64,000 bases of DNA, from NCBI GenBank assembly GCA_036583965.1, contig JAZBQD010000027.1, positions 31,088,776 to 31,152,775 on the forward strand, given 5' to 3'. The position numbers and the translations under genes are program-made. Positions 37,971-50,220 of the stretch are shown here, piece after piece. A model generated the notes under the pieces. That model saw nothing but the letters and a program-made list of their open reading frames with translations. It did no database searches and had not been told where the DNA came from. The stretch is from Prunella strophiata. Lineage: Eukaryota > Chordata > Aves > Passeriformes > Prunellidae. Numbering within the stretch: position 1 is the stretch's first letter; the number at the start of each line of letters is the position of its first letter.

Positions 37971-40381
37971 GTTCACAAAGAAAGAGGCCACAGCACTTTG
38001 AGCCACTCCACAGCAAGAACTGCTTCCAGAGGTGCCTGGCATAGTGCTGGTGGGATGCCCCTCTGTGCCTGGCACAGGGATGTTCTCCCACACAGCCTGC
38101 CCAGCCCTCCTTGCCAGTCTCACTGCAGTGTGCAAGTCCTAGCCTAAAAAACCTCCAGAACCCCACTTGAGGCAAATAACAGATCATTAAATGGCTCCAT
38201 GCTCCCATTGGATGCAAATCCATGCCAATTCCCATGCCAAATTTCTTGTCTCCTGGTCATCAGTTAGGCTTTAGCACTGCCTTCCAAATAAAAGTGCTTT
38301 ATTAAACAGCAGGAGATAATTACAGCAGTGTCAAAGCCTGCTGAAGCACAAACAATGTGAGATTAAGGTGACTGATGTCAGAAGGAATTATGTGTATCAG
38401 AAATAAGTGCACTTCTGATTATAAAACTAAAGTATTGATAACCATTTTTCATCTTAATTACTTTAGCAAACGGGATATTAATGATGTGGAAGAAAAAAAA
38501 AGGAGCAGCTTATTAGTGGAAAGTCTGATGTCCTGGTTTGCTCACTTTTTTGTGAATAATTTAATTATAAAAGTTCCTTTTCTCAACCTCTTACATTTCT
38601 CAATGAAGACAAAACAGAGGAAAAGAGGGGGATAAAAATATAAGCTGCTTTGCAATTACTAAATTCAGAATTCTCTGGGTTTGGGTTTGATTTTTATAAT
38701 TCAACAACAGAACAAAAAGCCACTTTGAGATTGAGTGAAAGCTTTGATCCTATTTACATGGAGAAAAATGAAATAAAACTGCCCTAGGTTAAAAAAAAAA
38801 AGGAAAAAAAGAATAAAAACATAGTTTTAGCTTTGAAAAATATTATGAATCTATAATTCTTGGTTTGGATTTAAGAGGTAAACTGCCTGTGGTAGCTTCC
38901 CTTGCCCTTTCTTCAACACCATCTAAGCCAATAGAGGTGGAAATAGAGAATTTAGAATTTTCCCAACAGTTTAGCCTCTTTAACCTTTTTTCCCCCCAAC
39001 AGTTTAACCTCTTTTTTCAAGCCCAGTTTTTCTGTGGTTCCAAGTACACTTTTGCTGGGGGTTGACCCAGGCCAGGAGAGCTGTAATATCCAAACAGCCC
39101 CATTAACTTGCCTTGACATCTCATTTCCCTCTCTTTTTATGACTCTGTCACTCATGACCCTTCCTCTGCAGCTCAAGCATCTGTCAGAACCCAGAATCTG
39201 GAATTACATTATAATAGGTATTGAATATGAGTCACTCCTGCCCTCCTCTTTTCTCACTGCAAGAAATACCAGTGGTCAGCCCAAACCTCCAGCATGACAA
39301 GTGAGTTTTAAAGCATCACCTTAAATTTGGCAGAGTTTTCTCTTGTTGCAGGACAGCAGCAACTGCAGAAATGGCTGTGAAATACAGAGAAGGGAAACAG
39401 CACAGCACAGACCCCCTTGGGTTTTATTTCTGTGCTGCTTTTCCTCTTGCTAGTGCATCAGGAGGGTTTATTTGGGTCCTGTTATCACGTGTATTCTGTG
39501 TGTATTTAAATATTTTCTGGATGTAGGGATGCAAACAAAGGTGGGAATTTCACTCAGCTGGCACCACAGAGAGACTCAGCTCACAGGGGAGAGCTGAGCC
39601 TGGGATGTCTGTTACAGCCAGGTCAGCTGGGAAGGGGATGTTGGAGCCATGTGGATCCCTGTGATGGATCCCTGGTGCCAGCAGTTAGGATGGTGTGGCA
39701 CTGAGGCCACTTGACAAAATGACAGGCTCAAAAAACCTTCCAAAGGCAGCAATTTTCCACATGTAGAGTCTCACAACCACAGGCCAAAATGTCAGGTCAT
39801 AAATAGGGTCAAAAGTTGGACTTGGTGATCCAGGATGGGAGCTGGGCTTCCACTGCCATGGTTGAGCCAAGGAGGATCCATCCCTTCATCCTCCCCCAGG
39901 AGAACAGGTCTCAGGGCACAGGATTTACATTTCAGTCACAGCAGGCTGCACATTTTCACATTAGAAATGAGAGCTGTGGAAGAGGGTTTTAGTGCCATTA
40001 TTTATTAGACAAGGTCCCTGGATTTTTATCATCCATAACTCATGCCCTGAATGGATTTGCTGCCGATTCCCCTAAGTCATGTACAGAAGGTCCTGGAGTG
40101 GAGTGTTTCTAAAATACCATTTTTTAAATTTCACATTTACATGCATTCCATCTGCACACCGAGAGCATTAAATATCATAAATGTGGAGTTAATGTCTCAT
40201 TTTTAAAAATTATGTAGTTTTGTAATTACATTAAATGAGGGGATACTGACTTTTAGAAACTAAATTCCAAGTCTCTTTCTATTGCCAAAGCAGCCAGGAA
40301 TATCTTTAAATAAGTTTATGCTACAGGGACCCTTTAATGATCCATCTGCTGAAAGTAGAAGGAAGAGGAAAAAGTAGTTGA
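37971..40381. other. Unique intergenic DNA, no gene seen
   Basis: Unique, AT-rich from 38150 to 39300. A local doublet near 38960-39015 (CAACAGTTTAGCCTCTTT, then CAACAGTTTAACCTCTTTT) is a small imperfect tandem repeat. Frames are all under 135 residues and have no domain. Confidence 0.45.
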
Positions 40382-40728
40382 ATCATAGGGAATGAAACTT
40401 CAATTCACCACACATTAATAAAACCTCAGCTATTGATAATCACTGAGACATTAATGAAGTTTTGGAAAGTTAAAGCCATTTACACTTAAGAACAGGCTGC
40501 CAGGAGTTGGCTCCAACATGGAAACAGACTTACAGACAGGAACCAAACATTTCTTACACAAGTCAATCTTTCATGACTCCTAACCTGGAAACCACTATAA
40601 AAGTCTCAGAAAGCTGTTTTATTTCTCTGTGAATTATTTTATTTTTCAATGTTTACTGTATCATACTCATTTTCACAAGCACAGAGACTGCATGGATACC
40701 TGAATCATGAAATCCCAGAATGGTTTGG
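40382..40728. repeat. Duplicated 347-bp block, copy A
   Basis: Nearly identical to 48597-48937. I count two substitutions, one 1-base and one 5-base deletion in the other copy. The first about 320 bases are not CR1 and belong to no family I recognise. The last 28 bases are the CR1 3' end. The match stops inside CR1 after TGGTTTGG, where the adjoining CR1 copies differ strongly. Confidence 0.95.
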
Positions 40729-41010
40729 GTTGGAAGGGACCTTAAAGCCCATCCAGTGCCACACCCTGCCATGGGCAGGGACACCTTCCACTAGCCCAGG
40801 TTGCTCCAAGCCCTGTCCAGCCTGGCCTTGGACACTGCCAGGGATCCAGGGGCAGCCACAGCTTCTCTGGGCACCCTGTGCCAGGGCCTAATCACCATCA
40901 CTGCCAAGAATTCCTTCCCAATATCCCATCTGACCCTGCCCTCTGACAGTGGGAAGCCATTCCCCCTGTCCTGTCACTCCAGGCCCTTTCAAACCATCCT
41001 TCTCCAAGCT
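40701..41010 (-). mobile_element. CR1 LINE 3' fragment joined to duplicated block A
   Basis: The plus strand reads TGAATCATGAAATCCCAGAA and TGGTTTGGGTTGGAAGGGAC, then a canonical passerine CR1 up to CCTGTCACTCCAGGCCCTTT and CAAACCATCCTTCTCC. It is close to what I expect of the consensus, unlike the copy adjoining block B. Confidence 0.92.
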
Positions 41011-41615
41011 ACATTTTACTCATTTTGCTCAGCTTCATTTTTTTTCTCTTGGTATCTGCAGGCTTTACATTAAACCCTCGGTTTTAAATTGCTCATCTCT
41101 CCAAGTCTTTGGAAGAAGTCTGGGACCAGTGCAGGTGTCTATAATTTAGCTAAAATCTGGTTATTGGGGTTAGCACAAGAGTAATTGTTGGCAGTCTGTG
41201 GATGACCTTACAGTCATTCCAAGGCTGGCACAAAGGCTCCACTGTAATGGTGCAGCATAACTCTTATGCTGAGTTTATTCTCCAGGTTAAATATAATTCA
41301 ACTTAGATGGCAACTACAGGGACTCTGTTCCCTCTCACTTGGCAGAATAACCCTTCATTGCAAGGTAAGTGGGCTCTCAAATTTATGGGGAGATTTGCAA
41401 AGCAGTAGATTTTCCCCTGATTGCTTTCTGACTGAAATATATCATCAGACCTAAAGGGATTTGTGCCATTTAGCAGTGCTGCCATGGCAAAACAGCTTCT
41501 TTGGCTGAAACAAAAGTAGAGATAAGCAGCTTTGACCATGAAGCAGAGTTTGGTCATGCTTTGGGTTGTTTTACAACACCCTGTTTGGATTTAAGAGTGA
41601 GTCTTTTTGTATCTC

Positions 41616-41781
41616 ATTGAATCACAGAATATTCTGAGTTGGAAGGACCTGCCAGGATCATGGAGTCCAGCTCCTGTCCCAGCAAAGACACCCCAAAAAT
41701 CCCACCCTGTGCATCCCTGAGAGCATTGTCCAAACTCTCCTGGAGCCCTGGCAGCCTTGAGGCTGTGACCTTTCCCTGGAA
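41616..41781 (-). mobile_element. CR1 LINE 3' fragment
   Basis: Plus strand: TTGAATCACAGAATATTCTG, AGTTGGAAGGACCTGCCAGG, ATCCCACCCTGTGCATCCCT, TTGTCCAAACTCTCCTGGAG. It is the same subfamily as the copy at 10121-10600. Confidence 0.9.
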
Positions 41782-42242
41782 TATTTAGGAGAATCTCAGT
41801 CACAACTCCCTGAAGATGGAGGAGTTGGAAGAGATGGTTAATGTTGTCAAGAAAACTGATTTAATTAGAAGAAGCAGGTTTCTTAACATACCTGTGGATT
41901 TTTTCACCTGTGGCCAGGTGTGCCTGGTCATAGGGACAGCCAGAAGAAAAGGATAATTCAGCTGAGCTGGGTTTTCTGTATTTGCCAGCTGTGAACATTA
42001 AACCCCTGGAAATTCCTGGCTCTGCCAAAGGATTCTCATATTGCAGTCAATCTGTAGATAGATCCCTAAAATAACCAACAAAAGAAGTAACACCCTCATC
42101 TGAATAATAGCATAAACTGAGTAAAGGTATGGAGTTAAAACTGAAAAGACTTTGATGTTTAGTTACAAAAAAGGGCTGGATTTTATGTGCCAGAGTTCAG
42201 GAAATTCCACTATTTAATGGCTGCAGTCACTGAACTGATTGT

Positions 42243-42338
42243 AGAACCAGAGAATCTGGGAATGTGCAGAGTTGGAAGGACCTTAAAGCCCATCCTGTCA
42301 TAGGCAAGGGACACCTTCCAGCAGCCCAGGTTGCTCTA
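42243..42338 (-). mobile_element. Short CR1 LINE 3' fragment
   Basis: Plus strand: AGAACCAGAGAATCTGGGAA, GTTGGAAGGACCTTAAAGCC, ACACCTTCCAGCAGCCCAGG. An internal deletion has removed the usual CCAGTGCCACCCCTGCCATG segment. Confidence 0.82.
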
Positions 42339-42839
42339 GCAAAGCCCAGCACAAGCTTTATTGTGTGCACCTTCCTTTTCCCCATGTCCTCATCCCCAGC
42401 CTCCCTTTTTCATCTCCTCCTTTCCCCTTCTCTTTTTCCTGGTGCTGCTAGGAAAACTGTAACAGCAATAGTACACACAAAGAGAAACATGAAAAATACC
42501 CAAACTGGGAGCTGTGGCTGTGAAAAGGATGCTTTGCAGATGAAAATAGTCCAGGTACCATCACTCAGCACCACAGACAGAGGTAAAAAACCCAGTTAGA
42601 AGGTTCAGAAAAAGTTTGTTTCACTGCAGAGCAGAAGATGTGTGGCACGAGAGCAGAAGGGGACTTGGCTTCAATAGTAAACAGAAGCAGTTTGATTTTT
42701 TTTTTTTAAATGAAGGTGCTCTCACTGAAGTTTTACAACCTCAAAAAACTCTGGCATGTTGCACAAAATGACATGAAATGATCATTTTGTCAGGGCCTTG
42801 CCCACAATGCACTCCATAAAGATGCCTTTAAAAGAGTAA

Positions 42840-42844
<5 letters not shown>

Positions 42845-42885
<41 letters not shown>
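42845..42885. repeat. Poly-A tract with (TA)n extension
   Basis: A28 followed by about six TA units. Confidence 0.94.
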
Positions 42886-43497
42886 GGTTTCAGAGCCCAT
42901 TTGCTAAGATATTCAGAGTGTGGAGTCAGAAGCAGAAGCAGGCAGGTGCCACCTGAGGACAGACAGGAATGGACTCAAAGCCCTGAATACAAAAGGGGTT
43001 TTTCCACAGGTTTCAATGGAGCTGTGCCCAGCAGGCTCTGGTGGCTGGTGTGGGTTTGTCCCACTTGGGATGCACTGTATACACAGTGCCACATCTTCCC
43101 AAATGGCCCCAAACTCAAAGGCTGGTGCAGGCAAAGGAGAGAGAGCCTTTTCTTGTCCCTTCTCTGGTTTTCTGCTATTAAATACCATCTCTGAACTGCT
43201 TTGTTTCCACTCACCTCCCATTTCTGACCCAGCTTCCCAAAAATGAGGGACTCACTTTTACCACAGCACTGCAGAGGTGTTAAATAATTCATGACTTTGG
43301 GTTTTCTAAGGAGCAGACAGTAGGCTCAGCACCTGGCAGAATCAGACCTGGTTCTCCCTCAGAGCTACAGAGGGTTTGCATGGAGTTTCCAGCTCTGAAT
43401 AACAAAATAGGTCAGTTTAATACTTTTTCTTTGTTTGCAAGACATAATCATCCCACCCCTCTCCTGATCTGATCCAGATTGACAGCAAATCAGCAAA

Positions 43498-43509
43498 TTA
43501 TTATTATTA

Positions 43510-43580
<71 letters not shown>

Positions 43581-44394
43581 TATTATTATTATTATATTAT
43601 TATTATTATATTATTATTATTATTTTATTATTATTATTATATTATTATTATTATATTATTATTATTATTTTATTATTATTATTATTTTATTATTATTATT
43701 ATTATATTATTATTATTATATTATTATTATTATATTATTATTATTATTATTATTATTTTATTATTATTATTATTATATTATTATTATTATTTTATTATTA
43801 TTATTATTTTATTATTATTATTATTATATTATTATTATTATATTATTATTATTATTTTATTATTATTATTATTTTATTATTATTATTATATTATTATTAT
43901 TATTATATTATTATTATTATTATATTATTATTATTATTTTATTATTATTATTATTATATTATTATTATTATTATATTATTATTATTATATTATTATTATT
44001 ATTATATTATTATTATTATATTATTATTATTATATTATTATTATTATATTATTATTATTATTATATTATTATTATTATTATTATTATTTTATTATTATTA
44101 TTATTATATTATTATTATTATTTTATTATTATTATTATTTTATTATTATTATTATATTATTATTATTATTTTATTATTATTATTATATTATTATTATTAT
44201 TATTATTATTTTATTATTATTATTATATTATTATTATTATTTTATTATTATTATTATTATATTATTATTATTATATTATTATTATTATTATATTATTATT
44301 ATTATTTTATTATTATTATTATTATTTTATTATTATTATTATATTATTATTATTATATTATTATTATTATTTTATTATTATTATTATATTATTA
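43498..44394. repeat. Long (ATT)n array with phase-shifting interruptions
   Basis: About 900 bp made only of A and T. Runs of four to eight ATT units are separated either by a lost T (TTATATTA) or by a gained T (TTATTTTATTA). About 25 uninterrupted units stand at the left. Each interruption shifts the reading phase, so the plus-strand frame of 319 residues cycles through Leu, Tyr and Ile blocks. It is not a gene. Confidence 0.97.
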
Positions 44395-46182
44395 TCAGGT
44401 TACTTTATGCCATTAGTTTGCCTCTTTGGTTTTTTTAGGGTTGGTTTGTCTCCAAGTTAGGTTATTTCTTTAGAGGAAAGAACCTTCTTTTCCACTCGAC
44501 TTTCCTTCACCTGTGCAAGACTCCTCTCACAGCACTACCATAGCCCTTTGAAAAAGATTTGTTGATTTTAAGGTCCTAAGGAGCATAAGACACAAAACTT
44601 TGCTGAATTAATTTCTTTCATCAAATCCCATTGAGTGTCTAGGGAAAAAAAACCCATAAAAATCCACTTTTGGTGTAAATATTTCCTCTGACATTGAGTC
44701 TGCTGCTATCAGCAGGATATTCTAGTGGGTTTCACTACAAAATGCAAGACCTGTCCTTTGGCTGTGTTAAAATACATATCATTTGCAGCAGCTCAGTCAA
44801 CAGAAAAATGAAGGTTACATTTTTATCAAATATCTGTCAACTTTGCCTCCTTACTCTTTGCATTATGTATCTTTTATTTCCCCCTCTACCAACTGAGTTC
44901 TCTCTTCCAAATAATTGATAAAGGCAATAAATTGCTGTCATGGGGTGGACCTTCCCTGAAAGCATTGCTCAGATTCTTGAGACCTTGGTCACACTTGTCC
45001 AGCTCCAGCTCATGAGTTGATTCTGGCATGTGCAGGGAAGCAAAAACAGATAATTTTTGTGGGGAAAACCTACCCAAAAAGCTCTGTGCTTGCTCTAATG
45101 ATTTAGGAATTCTGGAACCTTCTAACAGACATTGGGCAGGGGTTTAAAGGGTGACAGTGACCCAAATAAGGCAGGAATTGGCTCATGTGGGGTGGGAACA
45201 GAGTGCTTGGCCCAGGTCTGGGGGGTCTTGGCCAACCAGCTGAGTTAGAAAGCTAACTCTATTCTCCCCTAAATAGGGAAGAACAATCCCATAACCTTTG
45301 TGGGATTATCTCTACACAGACTTCACAAATCAGGTAGGAGTCCAAGCTCACAGTGCAGGAGCTGGGCTGCATCCCAGGAGAGGACAAATGCAGCAGTGGG
45401 ATGTGCAGTCCTGGCCCCAAATGGGGCAGGGACAGGGGCAGGGCTGGGCAGTGTGAAATCTGTGAGGATAAAAGTCATGCAGCAGAAACCTTATCAAAAA
45501 AATCTCAACCCTCCTGCTCTGCCTGTCCCACCTGATAAATTATAAATTTAATGTTCATGAGCAGTGTGGTTCTGTTCTTGGGGCTATCTCATCCCTAAAT
45601 TCCCCTGAAACACCATCAGAGAGCATAACACAGCCCACTTCAAGCCCTGCTCAGATATCCCCATCCCCAATAAACCTGCCTTGGTTTGCTGCAGGATATA
45701 TTTAGGTTTTTGGGTTTTTTTCTTTTTTGTTACATGCAGCTTCTTTCTTCCAACTGAGACTGTGTGATTGAAAAGCAAGGCAAAGCAATAATCCCATAAA
45801 CATTTCTTAAGCAATTCCAAGTAGAAAGAGCCAAGTTAAAGCATCTTTTAGGATTTTCAACTTCACTCAACTATGAATAACATGCACAATGCAAAGAAAT
45901 TACCCAAGTGTAAAAGACATTTATCTGAGCAAGTAAATGACAATGGCACCGAGAGCAAACCCGCCTGCAACTTCAATTGTCAAAATCCTTTTCTGCTTTT
46001 TCAGGGTTCCAGCATTAAAGCAGAAAAGCCAGAGTCAGGGAATAACTCAGGGCAGCACGTCTGTCTCCAGAAGCTTTTGTTGCAAAGATACACAGGAAGA
46101 GAGATTGGGTTATTGATGGAAAAGGGAAAAAAAAAGAAATCAGGAAAAAGTAGAATGTGTTTAGAGGAGCCATTTGCATCCT
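44395..46182. other. Unique intergenic DNA, no gene seen
   Basis: Unique DNA between the ATT array and the first LTR. The frame at 45873-46331 (152 residues) runs into the LTR and has no domain. Confidence 0.45.
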
Positions 46183-46806
46183 TGTCAGAGGTCTCCCAGG
46201 AGCTTGAGATGACCCCAATCTGTTTGAGAGTCTCTGTGTCCCAGCCCGAGAACCAAAGGTGGAGTCAGGAGTCTTCTTGTGCAGTTTTCAAGGTTGTTTA
46301 TTTTTCCTTATCTGACAAATTTTCTCCCTGACCAGCCCAGGTCTGTTCAGCAGGTCAGTCCATGGCACACTGCCCACCTCTGGGGCAGTGTTGTCTTTTT
46401 ATACTAAAAACTACATGTACATTATTTACAGTTATTTTCCAATACCTATCACCTGTGTTACACAGTCCAACTCTACTCTAAACCAATCCAAAAGTGCCAC
46501 CATCACCCAGAAGATGGAGGCTGTGAAGAAGAGAAAGAAGGACAGAACACACCCAAATTCCTCCATCTTGACCCCTGAACCCTCATTCTAAAACACCCCA
46601 AAATTCTACTTTTTCACCCTGTGATAAACTGATTATTACTCTACTTAATTTTTGTGGCTTGCAACTCTTCATATAAGGTTGGTGATTTTTTCCATGGCTC
46701 AAAATCAAAGGCACAGGGGTCTTGGGCTCTGTGCCAAGGCCTCTGAGCTCCCTGCCAGGGGCTGGAGCCATCCAGGACAGCCAGAGGAATGTCCTGGGTT
46801 CTGACA
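46183..46806 (-). mobile_element. Solo LTR, ERVK-like, older copy
   Basis: Terminal inverted repeats TGTCAGA and TCTGACA bound 624 bp, flanked by the perfect 6-bp duplication CATCCT (46177-46182 and 46807-46812). A 6-bp target duplication fits class II (ERVK/alpharetrovirus-like) integrases. Read on the minus strand it has a TATAAAA box (46397-46403) and an AATAAA signal (46297-46302). It aligns with the LTRs at 54370 and 58228 along its length, with clearly more differences. No internal gag, pol or env adjoins it, so it is a recombination-derived solitary LTR. Confidence 0.93.
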
Positions 46807-48463
46807 CATCCTCTACTGCCTGGTGACAGGGATGATCCTGTCTCTGCTGGCATGCCTGTGTCTGCCTGTGTAAATTAATGATTTCACTGATTTCACTCAG
46901 ATAATTCCAATGTTTAGAGGTAAAAATGTGTCAGACAGAAGAGCTTCCAGATTTCAGAGGAGAATTTTATGCTCTGAGAGCCACCTACATCTATTAACTC
47001 TAAAAAGGTTGTAATTTTCGAGTGTCCTTTGTCCTTGTCTTCCAGTGTGAGAAGAAAAAATTAGGTGCAATATCAAATGCTGCCTTTGTCAGATAAATGT
47101 CCCTGCATTGGCACTGTGACCTCCCTTCCCTGTATTACTCCACAAGGGACATTTAGGAGCTCTGCAAACCCGGGGCTGAGTTATCCAAGGTGTTACCTGC
47201 AGCAATTACCAAGGCTTTAAGGGCAAGTGCTCCATAATTCTCTGAGCTGGGGAAGGTGTTTCTGTGAGATAAAATGGCCTGGTTCAGAATACCACAGGTT
47301 ATCATGCAGCTGGGATTGTTTTTAATGCCTCACATTAGCAGCACCTGAAGGATGAAAACCAGCATTTATTGATTTAAAGTAGTGCTGCCAGGGACTGGAA
47401 AGCTTCCTTTTGCCAATAACCCCCTCCAGGCCCTTGCAGCAGCCACCAGACCTTTGCGCTCCTATTTCTCCTCCAGCCTTTGGTGGAGTCATCAACTCAA
47501 AATTCATTGAGACAAGAGCTACTCATAATTTCTGCTTGTGAAGCATCCTGCACGTGGTGCCCTCAGTGTTTAGGGCTTGTATTTCCTGCTGCTGTATAAA
47601 TAAATTTGAGGTTTCTCTCCATACCAGGGCTGCTGGTTGTTTTGTTGGGATTTTTTTTTCCTCAGAGAAACAGTGGAGGCAATTGCTGCAGACACAGTTG
47701 AGTCACTTTAGTCATCAAAAATCCCAGTCTGAAGTGGAATACTCATTTTAGAGATCTTTTAACCTGCTGGCAAAGTCAATTGCAGTGAGTGGATAGCATT
47801 TTAAAAGCATTTATTTCCTTTGAATTGAAATAATTTCTTAAGATAGGAAAGCCATGTGAATAATTGCCATCTGCATGGAGTTAACATCCCAGAGAAAACA
47901 TGGAGCCACAGGTGGATGCATAGAGATATTTGTTCTTTTTAGTCAGTGATCCTAATTTTTTCCATTTCCCATTTGACCTGTCTTGACTGGCAGCTAAAAA
48001 TTTCAATTTAAACAACTGGCTGAGATTCATTTGCTACAAGTTGTAAGTGGGAATAGTGTTCTGATTAGCAATGAAGCTCTCACCCTCTGAAGAATAAAGA
48101 GGAATCAGCTTTGAAGGAGGGTATGAATATGTATCCAATACCAAAGCTGTCAGACAAGGACCAGATTATTGATTAAAATTGCCTTTGGTTACTTAACTCA
48201 CTTTTGACAAGTTCTGCAGTTTAGAAAAGGGGCCAAACCTGCTCCAGGTGCTGGTGAGAGGCAGGCAGCAGACATTACACCCACTTCAGGCCTGATTTTT
48301 ACAATCTTGCTATTCTGTTTACAAACATTTTCCCCCTCACCCATCACGCTGCTGATTTTAATACAGAAAATTCACCAGCATATTTTGAACACCACAGGAT
48401 TTGCAAAGTAAGTAAAAGAGCCTGAAAGAGATGACACCAGAGTTGATGAGTTCTCTCTTTGTC
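46807..48463. other. Unique intergenic DNA, no gene seen
   Basis: Unique, AT-rich sequence with only short frames. No repeat family is recognised. Confidence 0.5.
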
Positions 48464-48596
48464 TGAGTCATTAAGGCTGGAAAAGACTTTTAAGATCACC
48501 AGCAATCAATGCAGCACCAGCACCACATCCAACATTAAACCATGTCCTCAAGTGCCACATCCACAGGTTTTTTGAACACTTCCAGAGATGTTGATG
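48464..48596 (-). mobile_element. CR1 LINE 3' fragment cut by block B
   Basis: The plus strand reads GAGTCATTAAGGCTGGAAAA, GACTTTTAAGATCACCAGCA, AACCATGTCCTCAAGTGCCA and TTTTTTGAACACTTCCAGAG. This is an older CR1 subfamily. It stops at GAGATG, exactly where the duplicated block begins, and does not resume after it. Confidence 0.85.
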
Positions 48597-48937
48597 ATCA
48601 TAGGGAATGAAACTTAATTCACCACACATTAATAAAACCTCAGCTATTGATAATCACTGAGACATTAATGAAGTTTTGGAAAGTTAAAGCCATTTACACT
48701 TAAGAACAGGCTGCCAGGAGTTGGCTCCAACATGGAAACAGACTTACAGACAGGAACATTTCTTACACAAGTCAATCTTTCATGACTCCTGACCTGGAAA
48801 CCACTATAAAAGTCTCAGAAAGCTGTTTCATTTCTCTGTGAATTATTTTATTTTTCAATGTTTACTGTATCATACTCATTTTCACAAGCACAGAGACTGC
48901 ATGGATACCTGAATCATGAAATCCCAGAATGGTTTGG
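48597..48937. repeat. Duplicated 341-bp block, copy B
   Basis: Second copy of 40382-40728 in the same orientation, 8.2 kb away. Relative to copy A it lacks one C near its start and five bases (CAAAC-type) in the middle, and differs at two further positions. Its left edge interrupts an older CR1 and its right edge lies within a CR1 3' end. Confidence 0.95.
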
Positions 48938-49400
48938 AATGGAAGAGACTAATATTAAAGATCTTCCAGTCCCACCCCTGCCATGGGCAGAGACACCTTC
49001 CACTAGACCAGGGTACTCCAAGCCCCATCCAGCCTGGCCTTGGGCACATGCGAGGGATCCAGGGGCAGCCACAGCTTCTCTGGGCACCCTGTGCCAGGAC
49101 CTGCCCACCCTCACAGGGAACAATTCCTTCCCAATGTCCCATCCAACCCTGCCCTCAGGCAGTAGGAAGTCATTCCCCCTTGTCCTGTCCCTCCATCCCT
49201 TGTAAATTTTCTCTCTCCATGGTTCCTGTCTGCTCTTTCAGGCACTGGAAGGCCACAATTTCATCATATTGAAGCTTCTCTTCTCCAGGCTGAACAATCC
49301 CAACTTTCCCAGCCTTTCCATCCCTCTGATCTCCTTGGTGCCTCCTCTGGACTTTCTTCTTTTGGCTCCTTCCAGCTTGAGATGTTCTGAGTCTGCTCTG
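48911..49400 (-). mobile_element. CR1 LINE 3' fragment joined to duplicated block B
   Basis: The plus strand starts GAATCATGAAATCCCAGAAT, then departs from copy A (GGTTTGGAATGGAAGAGACT). It continues to GCTTCTCTTCTCCAGGCTGA and CCTCCTCTGGACTTTCTTCT, about 490 bp in all. It carries many private changes (ACTAATATTAAAGATCTTCC), so this CR1 is older or from another source than the one at 40701. Confidence 0.9.
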
Positions 49401-50172
49401 TGATCCCCTGATCACATGAATGAATCTATGGACATCCAAAAGCTGCAGTGCAATTGCATCTCAATGGTGACACTGAATATATTTTCCTATCCAAATATCA
49501 TTTCATCCCACTAAAAAACATTGATTAATGTGGACATTAAGGGGATCTAATTGAAGCAGCTGACAAAGGCAATCCTGGAAGATGAGGACTGATATCAACT
49601 AAATGTTATGATAAAAACTGGTTGTGTTGGAGCTGGCAAAGCTCCAACTGATTCCCAAAGCAAAATGACCACACAGGGATCTGTAGGAATAAGGGTTGGG
49701 ACAGCCAAACTGAGCTGTCCTGGGCACAGCATTTGCTCTGCTCAAATCCCCAGCCCCTCACTCAGCAGTTTTCCTAACACCCTCCTTGTTTCCCAGCTCC
49801 TGCAAACACAACTCCTGGGCCAGAGCCATTTATCCCAATACCAGCACCCGTGTGCAAACGTGGCCCTGCCTGCACAGGCAGGAGCTCAATTCTCTTTATC
49901 TGCTCTCCACTGTTTGCCATTTGTTGTTTTAATTATCTCTGGCTAGAATCATTGCAGCTGGCTGGCCAGGGAGCAGGCAAGGCCCTGAGGAGAAGGTGGC
50001 ATGTTTGGAATGACAAGCACTCCAGGAAGCCAGAGACTGGTGTGGTGGACACTGCAAAAAACTCTCATCTCTAAAGAAAACCCCAAAACAGCCCCAGAAT
50101 GTGTGAGAATAACTTGACAAACTAGCACAGAACAGTTAATAACTTTAATAGTTATTCTGGGCCCAATTTAAC

Positions 50173-50220
<48 letters not shown>

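Larger units (their letters stand above)
41011..43497. other. Unique DNA with two short CR1 pieces and A28
   Basis: Apart from the listed CR1 pieces this is unique. An A-run (42845-42872) leads into a short (TA)n patch. The frames at 42901-43292 overlap on both strands and have no domain. Confidence 0.45.

Noticed and set aside
38528..38545. TGTCCTGGTTTGCTCAC as the start of an ERVL LTR
   Set aside because: No LTR body, end or target duplication follows.
39780..39830. Possible CR1 or SINE tail at AAAGTTGGACTTGGTGATCC
   Set aside because: Only about 20 bases match and the following sequence does not continue as CR1.
43479..44438. 319-residue Leu/Tyr/Ile frame
   Set aside because: Produced entirely by ATT repeats with phase shifts.
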